The notes: generated by a model not told the origin, from the sequence alone. A DNA stretch of 64,000 bases from JAOABP01 sp964590395 (GCA_964590395.1 CAZPVT010000035.1:22026-86025); one strand, 5' to 3'. Numbered from the stretch's first letter, positions 17,981-27,262 are shown. Program-made: numbers and translations.

Positions 17981-18009
17981 TTGACAGCGGGAGGCTTTTT
18001 TATTATGCT
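17981..18009 (+). promoter_or_regulatory. Promoter of the rpsP operon
   Basis: TTGACA (17981-17986), a 17-bp spacer and TATGCT (18004-18009). It lies 23 nt before the TTG start of rpsP, which has its own AAGGAG. Confidence 0.78.
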
Positions 18010-18032
18010 AAATACAATAAAAGGAGTTTTTC

Positions 18033-18365
18033 TTGGTTAGAATAAGGCTTACACGATTCGGTGCACGGAATAATCCGGTTTATCGGGTTGTCGCGATTGA
18101 CTCCCGGCGGGCACGCGATAGCCAGTATCTGGAAGCGGTGGGACATTATGACCCCCGCCGTAAGGTACTAAAGATTAATCTTGAACGGGTGGATTTTTGG
18201 TTGTCGAAAGGTGCTCAACCTTCCAATACCGTTAAGGGGTTAATCAGACGATATCGCAAACAAGTGCCAGTTGCTCAAACGGTTGAGGAACTGGTAGAAT
18301 CAGACGCATCCCGAATCGAAGGTCGGGAGGCTGGTGAATCTAAAGAGACTGCATCGTCAAACTAA
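18033..18365 (+). CDS. rpsP: 30S ribosomal protein S16
   Basis: A 110-aa protein. The VRIRLTRFGARNNPVYRVVA N-terminus and the DSRRARDSQYLEAVGHYDPR block are diagnostic of S16, a 30S assembly protein. The start is TTG at 18033, with AAGGAG 6 nt upstream; no alternative ATG fits. A C-terminal acidic tail (VESDASRIEGREAGESKE) extends beyond the ~80-residue core. It is the first gene of the rpsP-khpA-trmD-rplS cluster. Confidence 0.96.
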   Translation: MVRIRLTRFGARNNPVYRVVAIDSRRARDSQYLEAVGHYDPRRKVLKINLERVDFWLSKGAQPSNTVKGLIRRYRKQVPVAQTVEELVESDASRIEGREAGESKETASSN

Positions 18366-18377
18366 AAAGGAGGAACG

Positions 18378-18608
18378 ATGAAAGAACTAATCGAACACAT
18401 CGCGAAAGCGCTCGTTGACCATCCTGACAAGGTCGAGGTCAAGGAGATAGCGGGTGAAAAGACCCTGATATACGAACTCCGTGTAGGCCAGGGCGACCTG
18501 GGAAAGGTCATCGGTAAAGAAGGACGGACCGCGAAGTCCATCCGGGCAATCATCTCGGCAGCCGCGATGAAGCAGGGGAAACGGGCGCAACTCGAAATCC
18601 TCGAGTAG
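18378..18608 (+). CDS. khpA: KH-domain RNA-binding protein KhpA
   Basis: A 76-aa single-KH-domain protein that binds RNA with KhpB/Jag in other bacteria. The GxxG loop is in GDLGKVIGKEGRTAKSIRAI (residues ~39-58). It has an AAGGAGG ribosome site 12 bp after rpsP. The rpsP-khpA-trmD context is conserved; here the expected rimM between khpA and trmD is missing (56-bp gap). Confidence 0.93.
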   Translation: MKELIEHIAKALVDHPDKVEVKEIAGEKTLIYELRVGQGDLGKVIGKEGRTAKSIRAIISAAAMKQGKRAQLEILE

Positions 18609-18664
18609 CCCCCGTTTTCATTGCGACCGAAGGGGTATTTTGACCCCGCGACGGTGAAATAACG

Positions 18665-19411
18665 GTGCGTATCGATATCGTTTCGATATTCCCGGAGTTT
18701 TTTGTTGGACCGTTGGAATGTGGTCCAACCAGAATTGCCCGGGAAAGGGGAATACTGGAAGTCAAAATCACCAACCCGCGGGACTTCACCACCGACTTTC
18801 ATCGGACCGTCGATGACTATCCGTTTGGCGGTGGTGCGGGAATGGTGATGAAACCAGAACCGATCTTCCTGGCGGTGGAAAGTATTAAACTGCCCGATTC
18901 CAGGGTGGTTTTACTTTCCCCGCAGGGAAAGCGGTTTGACCAAAAGATGGCGCACCGTTTTGCCGAACTTACCCAGTTAATTCTGATCTGTGGCCGATAC
19001 AAAGGGGTGGATGAAAGGGTCCGGACCATGCTGGTTGACGAAGAGGTGTCAATCGGCGATTATATACTTGCCGGCGGAGAAGCCGCAGCCGTGGTCATTG
19101 TCGAAGCGGTTGCCCGGCTTCTCCCCGGCGCAGTCAACGATGAGGAGTCGGTAGCCAGCGACTCTTTTGACTGTGGGCTGTTGGCATCACCAGTGTATAC
19201 CCGCCCGCGCGTCTTTCGTGGAGTAAGCGTACCAGAGGTGCTGGTGTCCGGCAATCATTCCGCGGTAGCAAAATGGCGACGAGAGCAGGCACTTTTGAAC
19301 ACCGCGCGACACCGGCCCGAACTGCTAAAGAGTCTGGCACTCAGTACTGAGGAACAGGAATTTCTCCGCCAGCAACTGGCGCATTGTTCTGCACCGAACA
19401 ACAAAGCATGA
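18665..19411 (+). CDS. trmD: tRNA (guanine-37-N1)-methyltransferase
   Basis: A 248-aa SPOUT (trefoil knot) methyltransferase forming m1G37 to prevent frameshifting. It begins with GTG (MRIDIVSIFPEFF). Key motifs are PFGGGAGMVMKPEP, the knot region LICGRYKGVDERV and GDYILAGGEAAA, and the C-terminal NHSAVAKWRREQAL. There is no strong Shine-Dalgarno sequence, suggesting coupling with khpA. It is of normal length. Confidence 0.96.
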   Translation: MRIDIVSIFPEFFVGPLECGPTRIARERGILEVKITNPRDFTTDFHRTVDDYPFGGGAGMVMKPEPIFLAVESIKLPDSRVVLLSPQGKRFDQKMAHRFAELTQLILICGRYKGVDERVRTMLVDEEVSIGDYILAGGEAAAVVIVEAVARLLPGAVNDEESVASDSFDCGLLASPVYTRPRVFRGVSVPEVLVSGNHSAVAKWRREQALLNTARHRPELLKSLALSTEEQEFLRQQLAHCSAPNNKA

Positions 19412-19456
19412 AAGTAGCCGACGATTGATAAGTTTGTCTTAATAAAGGAGAAACCA

Positions 19457-19843
19457 ATGGCAGGAGTTCAAAAGGTTAAGCAACCAACTGATATTAAGTC
19501 AGCTGAACCGGTCATCCTTCCGGAACCTGGTGATTTAGTGGATGTACATATCAGAATAAAAGAAGGGGAGAAGGAGCGCATTCAGGTCTTTCGGGGTACA
19601 GTGATCGCGATACGAGGAAAGGGTACTGGTAAGACTTTCACGGTGCGACGGGTGAGTCAGGGTATTGGGATCGAGAGAATATTTCCCTTGCAAGCGCCAG
19701 TTATCGCCAAGCTCGATATCCGGCGAAAAAGCAAAGTCCGACGGGCAAAACTTTATTATCTAAGGAAAAAAACTGGCCGCGAGGCAGTACTGGAAGAACG
19801 CAAGATCGGTGCGAAATCAGGACAGGGAACTGGCGCAAAATAG
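19457..19843 (+). CDS. rplS: 50S ribosomal protein L19
   Basis: A 128-aa protein at the 30S-50S interface. PGDLVDVHIRIKEGEKERIQ, FRGTVIAIRGKGTGKTFTVR and GIGIERIFPLQAP are typical L19 blocks, followed by RRAKLYYLRKKTGREAV. AAAGGAG precedes the ATG. The 3' end overlaps rnhB by 35 bp, and the C-terminal tail is Gly/Lys-rich. Confidence 0.96.
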   Translation: MAGVQKVKQPTDIKSAEPVILPEPGDLVDVHIRIKEGEKERIQVFRGTVIAIRGKGTGKTFTVRRVSQGIGIERIFPLQAPVIAKLDIRRKSKVRRAKLYYLRKKTGREAVLEERKIGAKSGQGTGAK

Positions 19844-20495
19844 CCCCCTGGTCTGCGGAGTTGATGAAGTAGGCCGGGGCGCGATCGCTGGACCAGTGGT
19901 TGCTGCGGCAGTAGTATTACCAACGGATTTCCAAATACCAGGTGTTAACGATTCTAAACTACTAACCCCAAAACAGCGCGCCGCACTTTTCCCGGTGATT
20001 AAGCACCGAGCACTGTCAACTGGGATTGGCGCCGTGGGCATCCTAATGATTGAACGGGAAAATATCGCTAATGCGACCTTTCAGGCGATGCGCCGAGCGA
20101 TTGACAAGGCTTTAGCAAAGTTAAATACCGTTAAAACTCAAAAAGTTGTGGTACTGGCAGATGGATGGCAGATTCCAGATTTGCATCTGCCCTGTATCGG
20201 AATAAAAGGAGGCGACCGGCAGAGTCTGGCAATTGCCTGTGCCTCAATCGTTGCCAAGGTCTTTCGGGACCAACTGATGAAAAGATATGACTACCGTTTC
20301 CCAGGTTACGATTTTGCTCGCCATAAAGGCTACGGCACACCACAGCACCTCGCCGCATTGCAAACTCTCGGGATCTCGCCGATCCATCGCCGGACATTTG
20401 AACCGGTGCGTCGGCTCCTGACCCAGAACCATCAGTTCCTGCCAACGAAACAGTCAGAACTGTTCAGTAAAATCAATACTCGCCACAGTATTTAG
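19809..20495 (+). CDS. rnhB: Ribonuclease HII
   Basis: A 228-aa protein that removes ribonucleotides from DNA and RNA primers. The catalytic carboxylates appear in CGVDEVGRGAIAGPVVAAAV (DE), in VNDSKLLTPKQRAAL, and in KGGDRQSLAIACASIVAKV (D). The HKGYGTPQHLAAL block is also present. The only good start is a GTG at 19809 inside rplS, giving a 16-residue leader before the core; translational coupling is likely. The C-terminal end is slightly extended. Confidence 0.93.
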   Translation: MRNQDRELAQNSPLVCGVDEVGRGAIAGPVVAAAVVLPTDFQIPGVNDSKLLTPKQRAALFPVIKHRALSTGIGAVGILMIERENIANATFQAMRRAIDKALAKLNTVKTQKVVVLADGWQIPDLHLPCIGIKGGDRQSLAIACASIVAKVFRDQLMKRYDYRFPGYDFARHKGYGTPQHLAALQTLGISPIHRRTFEPVRRLLTQNHQFLPTKQSELFSKINTRHSI

Positions 20496-20846
20496 ATGGA
20501 CAAGAAAGAATTAGGGAAAAAGGGCGAAGAATGGGCAAGAAAATTCTTGCTCAGGCAGGGCTACAAAATTATCGCCACCAATCACCGTTCCCGGTTCGGC
20601 GAGATCGACATCATCAGCGAAGACAAGGGAACGGTAGTCTTCATTGAAGTTAAAACCCGCAGTTCCATCGCTTTTGGTACCCCGATTGAAGCGGTTACTC
20701 ATAGCAAGCAAAAACGGCTATACCGTCTGGCTGAGGATTTTCTAATCACCCATCACCTGGAATCAAAACCGGTACGATTCGATGTGCTGAGTCTGACCGT
20801 TCAGGGGAATGATATGAAGGTTGAGCATGTCATCGGGGCATTCTGA
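20496..20846 (+). CDS. yraN: YraN/UPF0102 family endonuclease-like protein
   Basis: A 116-aa protein of the restriction-endonuclease-like fold (UPF0102). GKKGEEWARKFLLRQGYKII is followed by the catalytic-type GEIDIISEDKGTVVFIEVKT and R-S-x-x-FG (SSIAFGTPIEAV). The exact cellular role is unresolved in the family. It starts immediately after the rnhB stop and overlaps comM by one base. Confidence 0.93.
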   Translation: MDKKELGKKGEEWARKFLLRQGYKIIATNHRSRFGEIDIISEDKGTVVFIEVKTRSSIAFGTPIEAVTHSKQKRLYRLAEDFLITHHLESKPVRFDVLSLTVQGNDMKVEHVIGAF

Positions 20847-22387
20847 TGCTTTCCCGGATTCTCGCCAGCGCGGTTTACGGTGTCGAAGGATATCTGGTAA
20901 CGGTAGAAACTGATATTGCCCAGGGTTTACCGGTGTTTAACATCGTCGGTCTGCCGGATGCCGCTGTCAAGGAATCCCAGCACCGGGTTCAGGCGGCAAT
21001 CAAGAACTCCGGACTGGCATTTCCCAACCGGCGCATTACGGTAAACCTGGCACCAGCTGATATTAAAAAGGAGGGACCGGCATTTGATCTGCCAATCGCA
21101 CTCGGCATCGTTGCCGCTGCAGGTAACATCTCTCCGGAGCTGCTCGCTGGTTATGTGATACTGGGTGAACTGTCGCTTGATGGTTCACTCCGTCCGATAA
21201 GGGGTGCGGTATCAATGGCAATCGCTGCCCGTGATGCCCATGTGAAGGGAATGGTTGTCCCTGAGGCAAACGCCACTGAGGCAGCACTGGTCAAAGGATT
21301 ACCAGTTTTCGGTGCGAAGTCGCTAGTGGAAACGGTTAATTTCCTAAAAGGAGGGATACCGCTGACACCGGTGCAAACCGATGCGGAAAAACTGTTTAAA
21401 CAGGCAGGGATTGCCGGTGTTGATTTTGCCGAGGTGCACGGTCATGAGCATGCCAAAAGAGCGCTCGAGATAGCAGCAGCGGGTGGCCACAATGTGCTGA
21501 TGATCGGTCCTCCTGGCAGTGGCAAGACGATGCTGGCAAGACGCCTGCCAACGATCCTGCCCAGTTTAACGCTTGATGAAGCACTGGAGGCAACAAAGAT
21601 CCATTCGGTTACTGGCACACTACCTGCAGGGCTACCGATTGTCGCGGTCCGACCGTTTCGTTCGCCCCATCACAACATATCAGAGTCTGGGATGATCGGC
21701 GGCGGAACCTTTCCCCGTCCGGGCGAGGTCTCACTCGCACATAACGGTGTGCTTTTCTTAGATGAGTTACCGGAATTCCGGCGGGATGTCTTGGAGGCAC
21801 TGCGTCAGCCACTTGAGGATGGCGAGGTAACGATCGGGCGCGCCCGTTCCACCCTGACCTTTCCCTCCCGGTTTATGCTCGTCTGTGCGATGAACCCCTG
21901 TCCCTGCGGCTTTTTTGGCGACCCACGCCACAGCTGTACCTGTACTCCCCAGAAAATCCGCCGTTACCGCAGCAGGATTTCTGGACCACTGCTTGACCGG
22001 ATTGACATTCATATTGAGGTACCAGCCCTGAAATATGCTGATGTGGCAACGAAAAAGTCTGCTGCCAGTTCAGCAGGAATCCAGGAACGGGTGATGCGGG
22101 CAAGGGAACTACAATTAAAACGGTTTTTCGGATTGAATCTGCGGCGGAAGGTTTATGCCAACGCCCAGATGACTCCGGCGTTGATCAAAAAGTTTTGCGT
22201 TGTTACACCAGAAGGCGATGATATTATGCGCACCGCAATCGACCATTACGGACTTTCCACCCGCGCCTATCACCGGGTGTTGAAAGTAGCCAGGACAATC
22301 GCGGACCTAGAAGGGGTGGACCAGATCCAGCCCTGGCATTTAAGCGAGGCGGTGCAATATCGTAATTTTGACCGTAATGTTTGGTAA
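20846..22387 (+). CDS. comM: YifB/ComM-type Mg-chelatase-like AAA+ ATPase
   Basis: A 513-aa protein. The N-terminal ChlI/Lon-protease-like domain (ASAVYGVEGYLVTVETDIAQ, then GLPVFNIVGLPDAAVKESQ) precedes the AAA+ core with Walker A GPPGSGKTMLARRLP and GVLFLDELPEFRRDV. A zinc-finger-like CAMNPCPCGFFGDP and the C-terminal QPWHLSEAVQYR complete the family layout. ComM orthologues act as branch-migrating helicases during natural transformation. The rnhB-yraN-comM order is common. Full length. Confidence 0.94.
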   Translation: MLSRILASAVYGVEGYLVTVETDIAQGLPVFNIVGLPDAAVKESQHRVQAAIKNSGLAFPNRRITVNLAPADIKKEGPAFDLPIALGIVAAAGNISPELLAGYVILGELSLDGSLRPIRGAVSMAIAARDAHVKGMVVPEANATEAALVKGLPVFGAKSLVETVNFLKGGIPLTPVQTDAEKLFKQAGIAGVDFAEVHGHEHAKRALEIAAAGGHNVLMIGPPGSGKTMLARRLPTILPSLTLDEALEATKIHSVTGTLPAGLPIVAVRPFRSPHHNISESGMIGGGTFPRPGEVSLAHNGVLFLDELPEFRRDVLEALRQPLEDGEVTIGRARSTLTFPSRFMLVCAMNPCPCGFFGDPRHSCTCTPQKIRRYRSRISGPLLDRIDIHIEVPALKYADVATKKSAASSAGIQERVMRARELQLKRFFGLNLRRKVYANAQMTPALIKKFCVVTPEGDDIMRTAIDHYGLSTRAYHRVLKVARTIADLEGVDQIQPWHLSEAVQYRNFDRNVW

Positions 22388-22396
22388 GGAGAAAAG

Positions 22397-23722
22397 ATGA
22401 AGATGAAAAACTTAGAAGAAAAGATCCAAAAACACCAAGCGAAAGTTGCAGTGATTGGAATCGGTTATGTCGGACTCCCACTGGCAGTAGAGATTGCCCG
22501 CGCCGGTTTTGAGACGGTAGGGATCGATGTTGATCAAAATAAGGTTGCCGCAGTCCATCAGGGTAAGAGCTTCATCGGTGATGTGCCCAGTACTGATCTC
22601 GCCGAGATGGTGCAGGCGAAAAAACTCCAAGCGACAACCGATTACCGGGTTTGCCGGCAGTGTGATGTGCTCAATATCTGCGTGCCGACCCCGTTCACCG
22701 CTTCTAAAGACCCGGATGTCTCCTACATCATTAATGCGGGAAAGGAGATTGCACGCGACATTCAGCCCGGCCAACTGATCATCCTGCGCAGTACCACCTA
22801 TCCGGAGACCACCGAAAAGGTACTCCTGCCAATTTTGGAACAGAGCGGTCTCAAGGTCGGCAAGGAGTTCTTTCTTTCGTTTGCTCCGGAACGAATTGAC
22901 CCGGGCAATAAGAAATGGACGATCCGCACCACACCAGTGGTGATCGGCGGCGTTACCAAACGCTGTACCGAACTGACCCAACTGTTCTACGCCCAGTTCG
23001 TGGAAAAAGTGGTGCCGGTCTCATCGCCGCGTGTTGCCGAGATGTCCAAACTCTTAGAAAACATTTTTCGCAGCGTTAACATCGCGCTGGTCAATGAACT
23101 CGCCCGAATGTGCGACCGGATGGGTGACATTGACATCTGGGAGATAATCAATGCTGCCTCATCTAAACCATTCGGGTTTATGCCATTTTATCCCGGTCCC
23201 GGGATCGGCGGCCACTGTATTCTGATTGACCCGTACTATCTCGCCTGGAAGGCCCGGGAGTTTGACTTTCACTCCAACTTCATTGAGCTGGCAGCTGAAA
23301 CCAACGAGGCAATGCCTTTCTTTGTGGTTGACCGGATAATTGAGGTGCTGGGTGTCAACGGCATACCAGCCCGGGATGCTCGATTGTTGCTCATTGGTGC
23401 CGCATTCAAGCGGGATGTCGACGACATTCGCCACTCTCCTGCCATCAGGGTAATGGAACTACTGATCAACAAGGTAAAGAAAATTGAGTATGCGGACCCC
23501 TATGTGCCGACAATCACGATTGACGGCAAAATCTTTAGGGCACGACCACTAACCGCGCAACTGCTGAATAAAGCCGACTGTGCGGTGATCTTGACCGACC
23601 ACTCCGTCTTTGACTATGACCTCATCCTCCGGAAGAGCAAACTGATCATGGATACCCGTAATGCGATCAAAAAACGGGGTGTAAAGAAACTCTATACCCT
23701 CGGTTATCGGGTCAACCGATAG
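22397..23722 (+). CDS. UDP-N-acetyl-hexosamine 6-dehydrogenase-type nucleotide sugar dehydrogenase
   Basis: A 441-aa protein. The Rossmann motif VIGIGYVGLPLAVEIARAGF (residues ~20-39), the central RSTTYPETTEKVLLPILE and FAPERIDPG, and the active-site-linked GIGGHCILIDPYYLAWKA place it with WbpA/WecC/TviB-like four-electron dehydrogenases that form uronic acid sugars for surface polysaccharide. The ATG is 10 bp after comM with a GGAG site. The closest subfamily (UDP-GlcNAc versus UDP-ManNAc) cannot be fixed by eye. Confidence 0.88.
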   Translation: MKMKNLEEKIQKHQAKVAVIGIGYVGLPLAVEIARAGFETVGIDVDQNKVAAVHQGKSFIGDVPSTDLAEMVQAKKLQATTDYRVCRQCDVLNICVPTPFTASKDPDVSYIINAGKEIARDIQPGQLIILRSTTYPETTEKVLLPILEQSGLKVGKEFFLSFAPERIDPGNKKWTIRTTPVVIGGVTKRCTELTQLFYAQFVEKVVPVSSPRVAEMSKLLENIFRSVNIALVNELARMCDRMGDIDIWEIINAASSKPFGFMPFYPGPGIGGHCILIDPYYLAWKAREFDFHSNFIELAAETNEAMPFFVVDRIIEVLGVNGIPARDARLLLIGAAFKRDVDDIRHSPAIRVMELLINKVKKIEYADPYVPTITIDGKIFRARPLTAQLLNKADCAVILTDHSVFDYDLILRKSKLIMDTRNAIKKRGVKKLYTLGYRVNR

Positions 23723-23725
23723 TTC

Positions 23726-24175
23726 TCAACCAACGCTTACCCAGCGCTGTATAAAGCCGACAATTGCTGGCAGGGCAGACACGAGCGCCGGTGAAAGTTG
23801 GTAACCGGTGTTAAGCACATCGGGTTGAATACCCATTAGATACACCTCTGCACCGGTTGCTTCCCTTATCAACTCGGCAAACAGACTTAACGGTGGAGTA
23901 TGGGTCGAAAAACCAGCAATGGTCAGGTTTGCCAATGCTGTTCGGTCAAACAGCCGAAATTCACCTGGTGCGCCATTGAACTGACAGGCGTCAACCAGAA
24001 GCACCCTTTCGGGTTGAAATTTCATTATCGGTCCGAGATAGTTCTCCGGAACTACTCCAGCATCAATGACCGCAACATCGTCCGGTGTGATATCTTTCAG
24101 CCAGCGCGCGACCTCACCACCCACGCCATCATCACCCTTTTGAGGATGGCCAATAGTAACGATTACCGTCCTCAA
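23726..24175 (-). CDS. Hydrogenase maturation protease (HycI/HyaD family)
   Basis: A 149-aa protein that cleaves the C-terminal tail of a [NiFe]-hydrogenase large subunit after nickel insertion. The N-terminal VTIGHPQKGDDGVGGEVARW, VIDAGVVPENYLG and LLVDACQFNGAPGEF segments, with the nickel-sensing Glu/Asp/His set (FSTHTPPLSLFAELI), match the family. The start is TTG, overlapping the TPR gene stop (TTGA). No hydrogenase structural gene lies in this window, so its substrate must be elsewhere. Confidence 0.88.
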   Translation of the reverse strand: MRTVIVTIGHPQKGDDGVGGEVARWLKDITPDDVAVIDAGVVPENYLGPIMKFQPERVLLVDACQFNGAPGEFRLFDRTALANLTIAGFSTHTPPLSLFAELIREATGAEVYLMGIQPDVLNTGYQLSPALVSALPAIVGFIQRWVSVG

Positions 24176-25179
24176 CCTCGCCTCAGTTTTCTCTTCAAAA
24201 GTTTTGCCTCACGGACATAATTACCCAACCAAGGAACACAATCAACATAACTATTCCAAGCAATGATCCGTTCCGCATAAATGCAGACGCTATCCGGCTC
24301 ATCCATCCCCTGCCAGGCGTAAGCCATTTTTAGCCAGTTCTCTGCTCGGCCATAACGGTTCTCTGGAAACGTCGTGGCGATATCGGTATCCAGTTTTCTA
24401 CCAAGTTCAATAGCCCGCTGGTAGTTACCCATATCCAGATAGATGTCTCGCAAAAGCCGTCGGGCAGCCCGGTTATTGGGATAACGACCTAATAGCGACT
24501 CCCCCCACTTCACCGCTACCGCATACTCACGGTCCTCTTTGTACATAAAACCGAGCATAAACTCCGCCATAGGTTGCAGTAGTTTTGCCTCGGACTGGGC
24601 GGTTTTCATCAACCGGTATGCCCGTTCCCGCGAACCGAAAAGCCCGAGCCCGAACCAGTAGCGGTCCGCGGTCGCCTTAAAATACTCAATGACCGCTAAA
24701 CCGAACTTAGCATCAGCCAGTTGTGGGTCAAGTTCTAAAGCGCGGTTGAGATGGAAAGGCACCCTAAGTAGCGTCATAAATGCGTTAAACTTTCTATTCT
24801 GCCAAGAGAGAAGGTTGGCACGATTGAGCAGAGCAAGCCCCAGATAGAGATGGGAGTGGGCGTCAGCGGGATTCTGCTTTAGTTTTTTTTGGCATTTTTT
24901 TACAACCAGGTCGCAGGTCTGGTAAAACGAGTCAATAAGCGCGGTGTTGCCCGAATCGTAAATTAAGAGTTGCAACAAACAGCAATGCCAGAAAAAACCG
25001 GGAATCTCGTGGTGGTTCTGGCAGGTGATTTCTGACACCTGAGCACGAGCAAGAGCGTAGTTCTGGTGATAACAGAGGTCCCGGGCAGTGAGTAACTCCT
25101 CGGTAATGCTCGGTTCAGCGTAGACAAGGGAAAGGAAAAGTAGCAGAAGGCTAAATCTCTGCCACCGCCTCAATCTCAA
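24172..25179 (-). CDS. Secreted/periplasmic TPR-repeat protein
   Basis: A 335-aa protein when started at the TTG at 25179, which has AGGAG 6 nt upstream and gives a good signal peptide (MRLRRWQRFSLLLLFLSLVYA). The longer reading frame runs backward through ridA and is not credible. TPR-like helices occur around AHSHLYLGLALLNRANLLS, LADAKFGLAVIEYFKATAD, and NNRAARRLLRDIYLDMGNYQ. It overlaps ridA by 29 bp and the maturation protease by 4 bp. The specific function is unknown. Confidence 0.8.
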   Translation of the reverse strand: MRLRRWQRFSLLLLFLSLVYAEPSITEELLTARDLCYHQNYALARAQVSEITCQNHHEIPGFFWHCCLLQLLIYDSGNTALIDSFYQTCDLVVKKCQKKLKQNPADAHSHLYLGLALLNRANLLSWQNRKFNAFMTLLRVPFHLNRALELDPQLADAKFGLAVIEYFKATADRYWFGLGLFGSRERAYRLMKTAQSEAKLLQPMAEFMLGFMYKEDREYAVAVKWGESLLGRYPNNRAARRLLRDIYLDMGNYQRAIELGRKLDTDIATTFPENRYGRAENWLKMAYAWQGMDEPDSVCIYAERIIAWNSYVDCVPWLGNYVREAKLLKRKLRRG

Positions 25180-25528
25180 CCCTGGCTCCTTTCGGCAATG
25201 CTGTAACCTGCACGGTAGAACGGGCAGGATATGGCTCCTGAAAGTAACGGGCATACACCTGATTAACTGTTCCAAACTGGTTGATATCGGTAATAAAAAT
25301 CAAAGTCTTGAGCACCCGATCAAGACCGGCGCCGGCAGATTTCAGCACCGCGGCGAGATTCTTGATAACCTGCTCGGTCTCCTCAGCGATACCACCGGTA
25401 ACCAGTTCCCCGGTTTTCGGGTCAATACCAATCTGACCGGAGGTAAAGACCAGATTGCCGACAATTACCGCCTGACTGTAAGGTCCAACCGGCTTCGGTG
25501 CCTCCTCAGTATTGACGATCCGTTTCAT
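25151..25528 (-). CDS. ridA: RidA family enamine/imine deaminase
   Basis: A 125-aa protein that hydrolyses reactive 2-aminoacrylate-type enamines. The start at 25528 (MKRIVNTEEAPKPVGPYSQA) follows GAGAGGAGG. Conserved features are VGPYSQAVIVGNLVFTSGQI, RVLKTLIFITDINQFGTVN and the arginine of PYPARSTVQV, plus the terminal glutamate of VEIEAVAEI. It overlaps the TPR gene and follows the glutamine synthetase gene closely. Confidence 0.94.
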   Translation of the reverse strand: MKRIVNTEEAPKPVGPYSQAVIVGNLVFTSGQIGIDPKTGELVTGGIAEETEQVIKNLAAVLKSAGAGLDRVLKTLIFITDINQFGTVNQVYARYFQEPYPARSTVQVTALPKGARVEIEAVAEI

Positions 25529-25539
25529 CTTTCCTCCTC

Positions 25540-26914
25540 TCAGCAACCGTAATAGATATTAAACTCCCAAGGATGGGGATGACGCGCGATTGCCTCCACC
25601 TCCACCATCTTCAAATCCAGCCATTTGCGGATCACCGCCTCGCTGAAAACACCGGGTTCGGTAAGGTATCGATAGTCGGACCGCAAAGCGTTCAACGCTT
25701 CGTTAAGGGTCGCGGGTATTACCTGACTGCGGGATTGAAGTTTTGATGTATCATTAACCTCCGCCGGCAGTCCCGGCTCAAGACGGTTATTGATTCCGTC
25801 AAGACCGGCAAGGAGTATAGCGGCGATTGCCAGATAGGGATTGGCAGTTGCATCCGGCACCCGATACTCAATCGCCATCTTTTTGGGACTGCGGATATAA
25901 CCGGGAATACGAATGGCAGCGGTGCGGTTTGCGGTCGCAAAAAAGGCTTTTGTCGGTGCCTCGTAACCCGGAACAAGTCGGCGATAGGAGTTGGTACTGG
26001 GATTGGTAAATGCGCACAGGGATGGAAGGTGAGTTAACAACCCGCCAATGTAGTAAAGACCGAGTTGTGACATACCGGCTGGCCTCTTTGAATCACCGAA
26101 AAGCGATCTGCCTCTCTTCATCAGAAATTGATGAAGGTGCATACCCGACCCCGGTTCATTGTAAATCGGTTTTGGGCATAAAGGTGACGCTCTTCCCTTT
26201 ACGGAACGCCAGATTGCGCACCAGATATTTGGTTAGGACAACACTATCACCGGCACGGCTTGCGGGTAGATACCCGGGCTCAACCTCAACCTGAGCAAAC
26301 CTGCCCCCTTCGTGATGATGATACTTAACCGGAATACCACAGGAGTTCATAAGTGTGGCAAGTTCACTGCGAAAATCGACATTGCGGTCAAAGGGCGGCG
26401 CCACGTGATAGGCGTTACCCTTAAATAAGGCTACCCCGCTATGGTCATCGTGCCTCAACTCATCGCTCTCTACCCGATAAACTGCCGAACTCTCATCGGT
26501 CCAGAACTCAGCGGAACTAAACAGATAAAACTCAAACTCGGTCAAAACCATTATCTCATCTGCACCGGTTGCGGATTTTACAACCGCTACCGCCTTATCC
26601 AGAATATAGCGTGGGTCATCCTCGTATCGCTCACCGGTAACCGGATCATAGATTTCGGCAAAACAGGAGATAGTGGACTGGCTGGCAAAGGGCTCAACAA
26701 ATGCACTGTCCAGATCCGGCTTGAGAATCATATCACTGGAATCCACCTTGCCAAACCCAACAACTGAAGAACTGTCAAATCCCACACCATTTTCCCCTAC
26801 ATCTTTTAGCCGCTCAATTGGAATGGTAACATGGCGCAGCCTGCCCCATAAATCGCAATATTTAATATCTACAAACTTTACCTGTAGATTTTGTTTTTGG
26901 GAAGTTTCTCTCAT
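25540..26914 (-). pseudogene. glnA: Glutamine synthetase gene interrupted by a +1 frameshift
   Basis: Two consecutive frames together give one GlnA of ~457 aa. The first (from the ATG at 26914) covers the beta-grasp VKFVDIKYCDLWGRLRHVTI, DPDLD-like DMILKPDLDSAFVEPFASQS, EFEFYLF and the VEVEPGYLPA region, and stops soon after TFMPK. The second resumes with GSGMHLHQFLMKRG, GLLTHLPSLCAFTNPSTNSY and RIPGYIRSPKKMAIEYRVPD. Removing one A from the AAAA run at 26173-26170 (minus strand) restores TFMPKPIYNEPGSGMHLH. Both halves are otherwise well preserved, so this is either a very recent mutation or a homopolymer error in the assembly. Confidence 0.88.
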
Positions 26915-26924
26915 AATTAACAAT

Positions 26925-26953
26925 AGGATGCCGAAAAATAGCGCCGATGTCAA
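26925..26953 (-). promoter_or_regulatory. Putative promoter of glnA
   Basis: TTGACA (26953-26948), 17 bp, CATCCT (26930-26925), then 10 nt to the ATG at 26914. The TTG of the -35 box forms a false start of the upstream-extended frame. Confidence 0.5.
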
Positions 26954-27054
26954 AAATATCCCTGATATTCCCGGTGCTCACATCAGGATATCAAAGATGA
27001 AAACACTGGCCCTGACCAGCACCTTGCGGACAAGGAAGCGCGCTCTTCTTCCAG

Positions 27055-27137
27055 TCATTACGAGTCCGTCAAACGAAGGAATCTATTTGTGGGTATCCAG
27101 ATTTGTCACTTGGAGATTGCCACGCTCGCAATGACAG
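27055..27137. repeat. Dispersed palindromic repeat, copy 1 (degenerate)
   Basis: Starts GTCATTACGAG and ends CTCGCAATGACAG, with internal GAATCT and GGAGATTGCC arms. It is related to the copies near 39.4, 55.3 and 57.1 kb. Confidence 0.65.
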
Positions 27138-27262
27138 GAAAAAGAAAAGGCAGAGCGCAATGACAGAAAAAGGACTCGGTGCGGTCAAACTGATGATCAT
27201 TACGACCACTGCCGCAAAAAGATCTTCCACTAACTCTGAGTCTCGGAATATAAAAGGCAAAT

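Noticed and set aside
17319..18032. T-box riboswitch controlling glyQ
   Set aside because: The leader of the HD-glyQ transcript is only about 15 nt, too short for a T-box.
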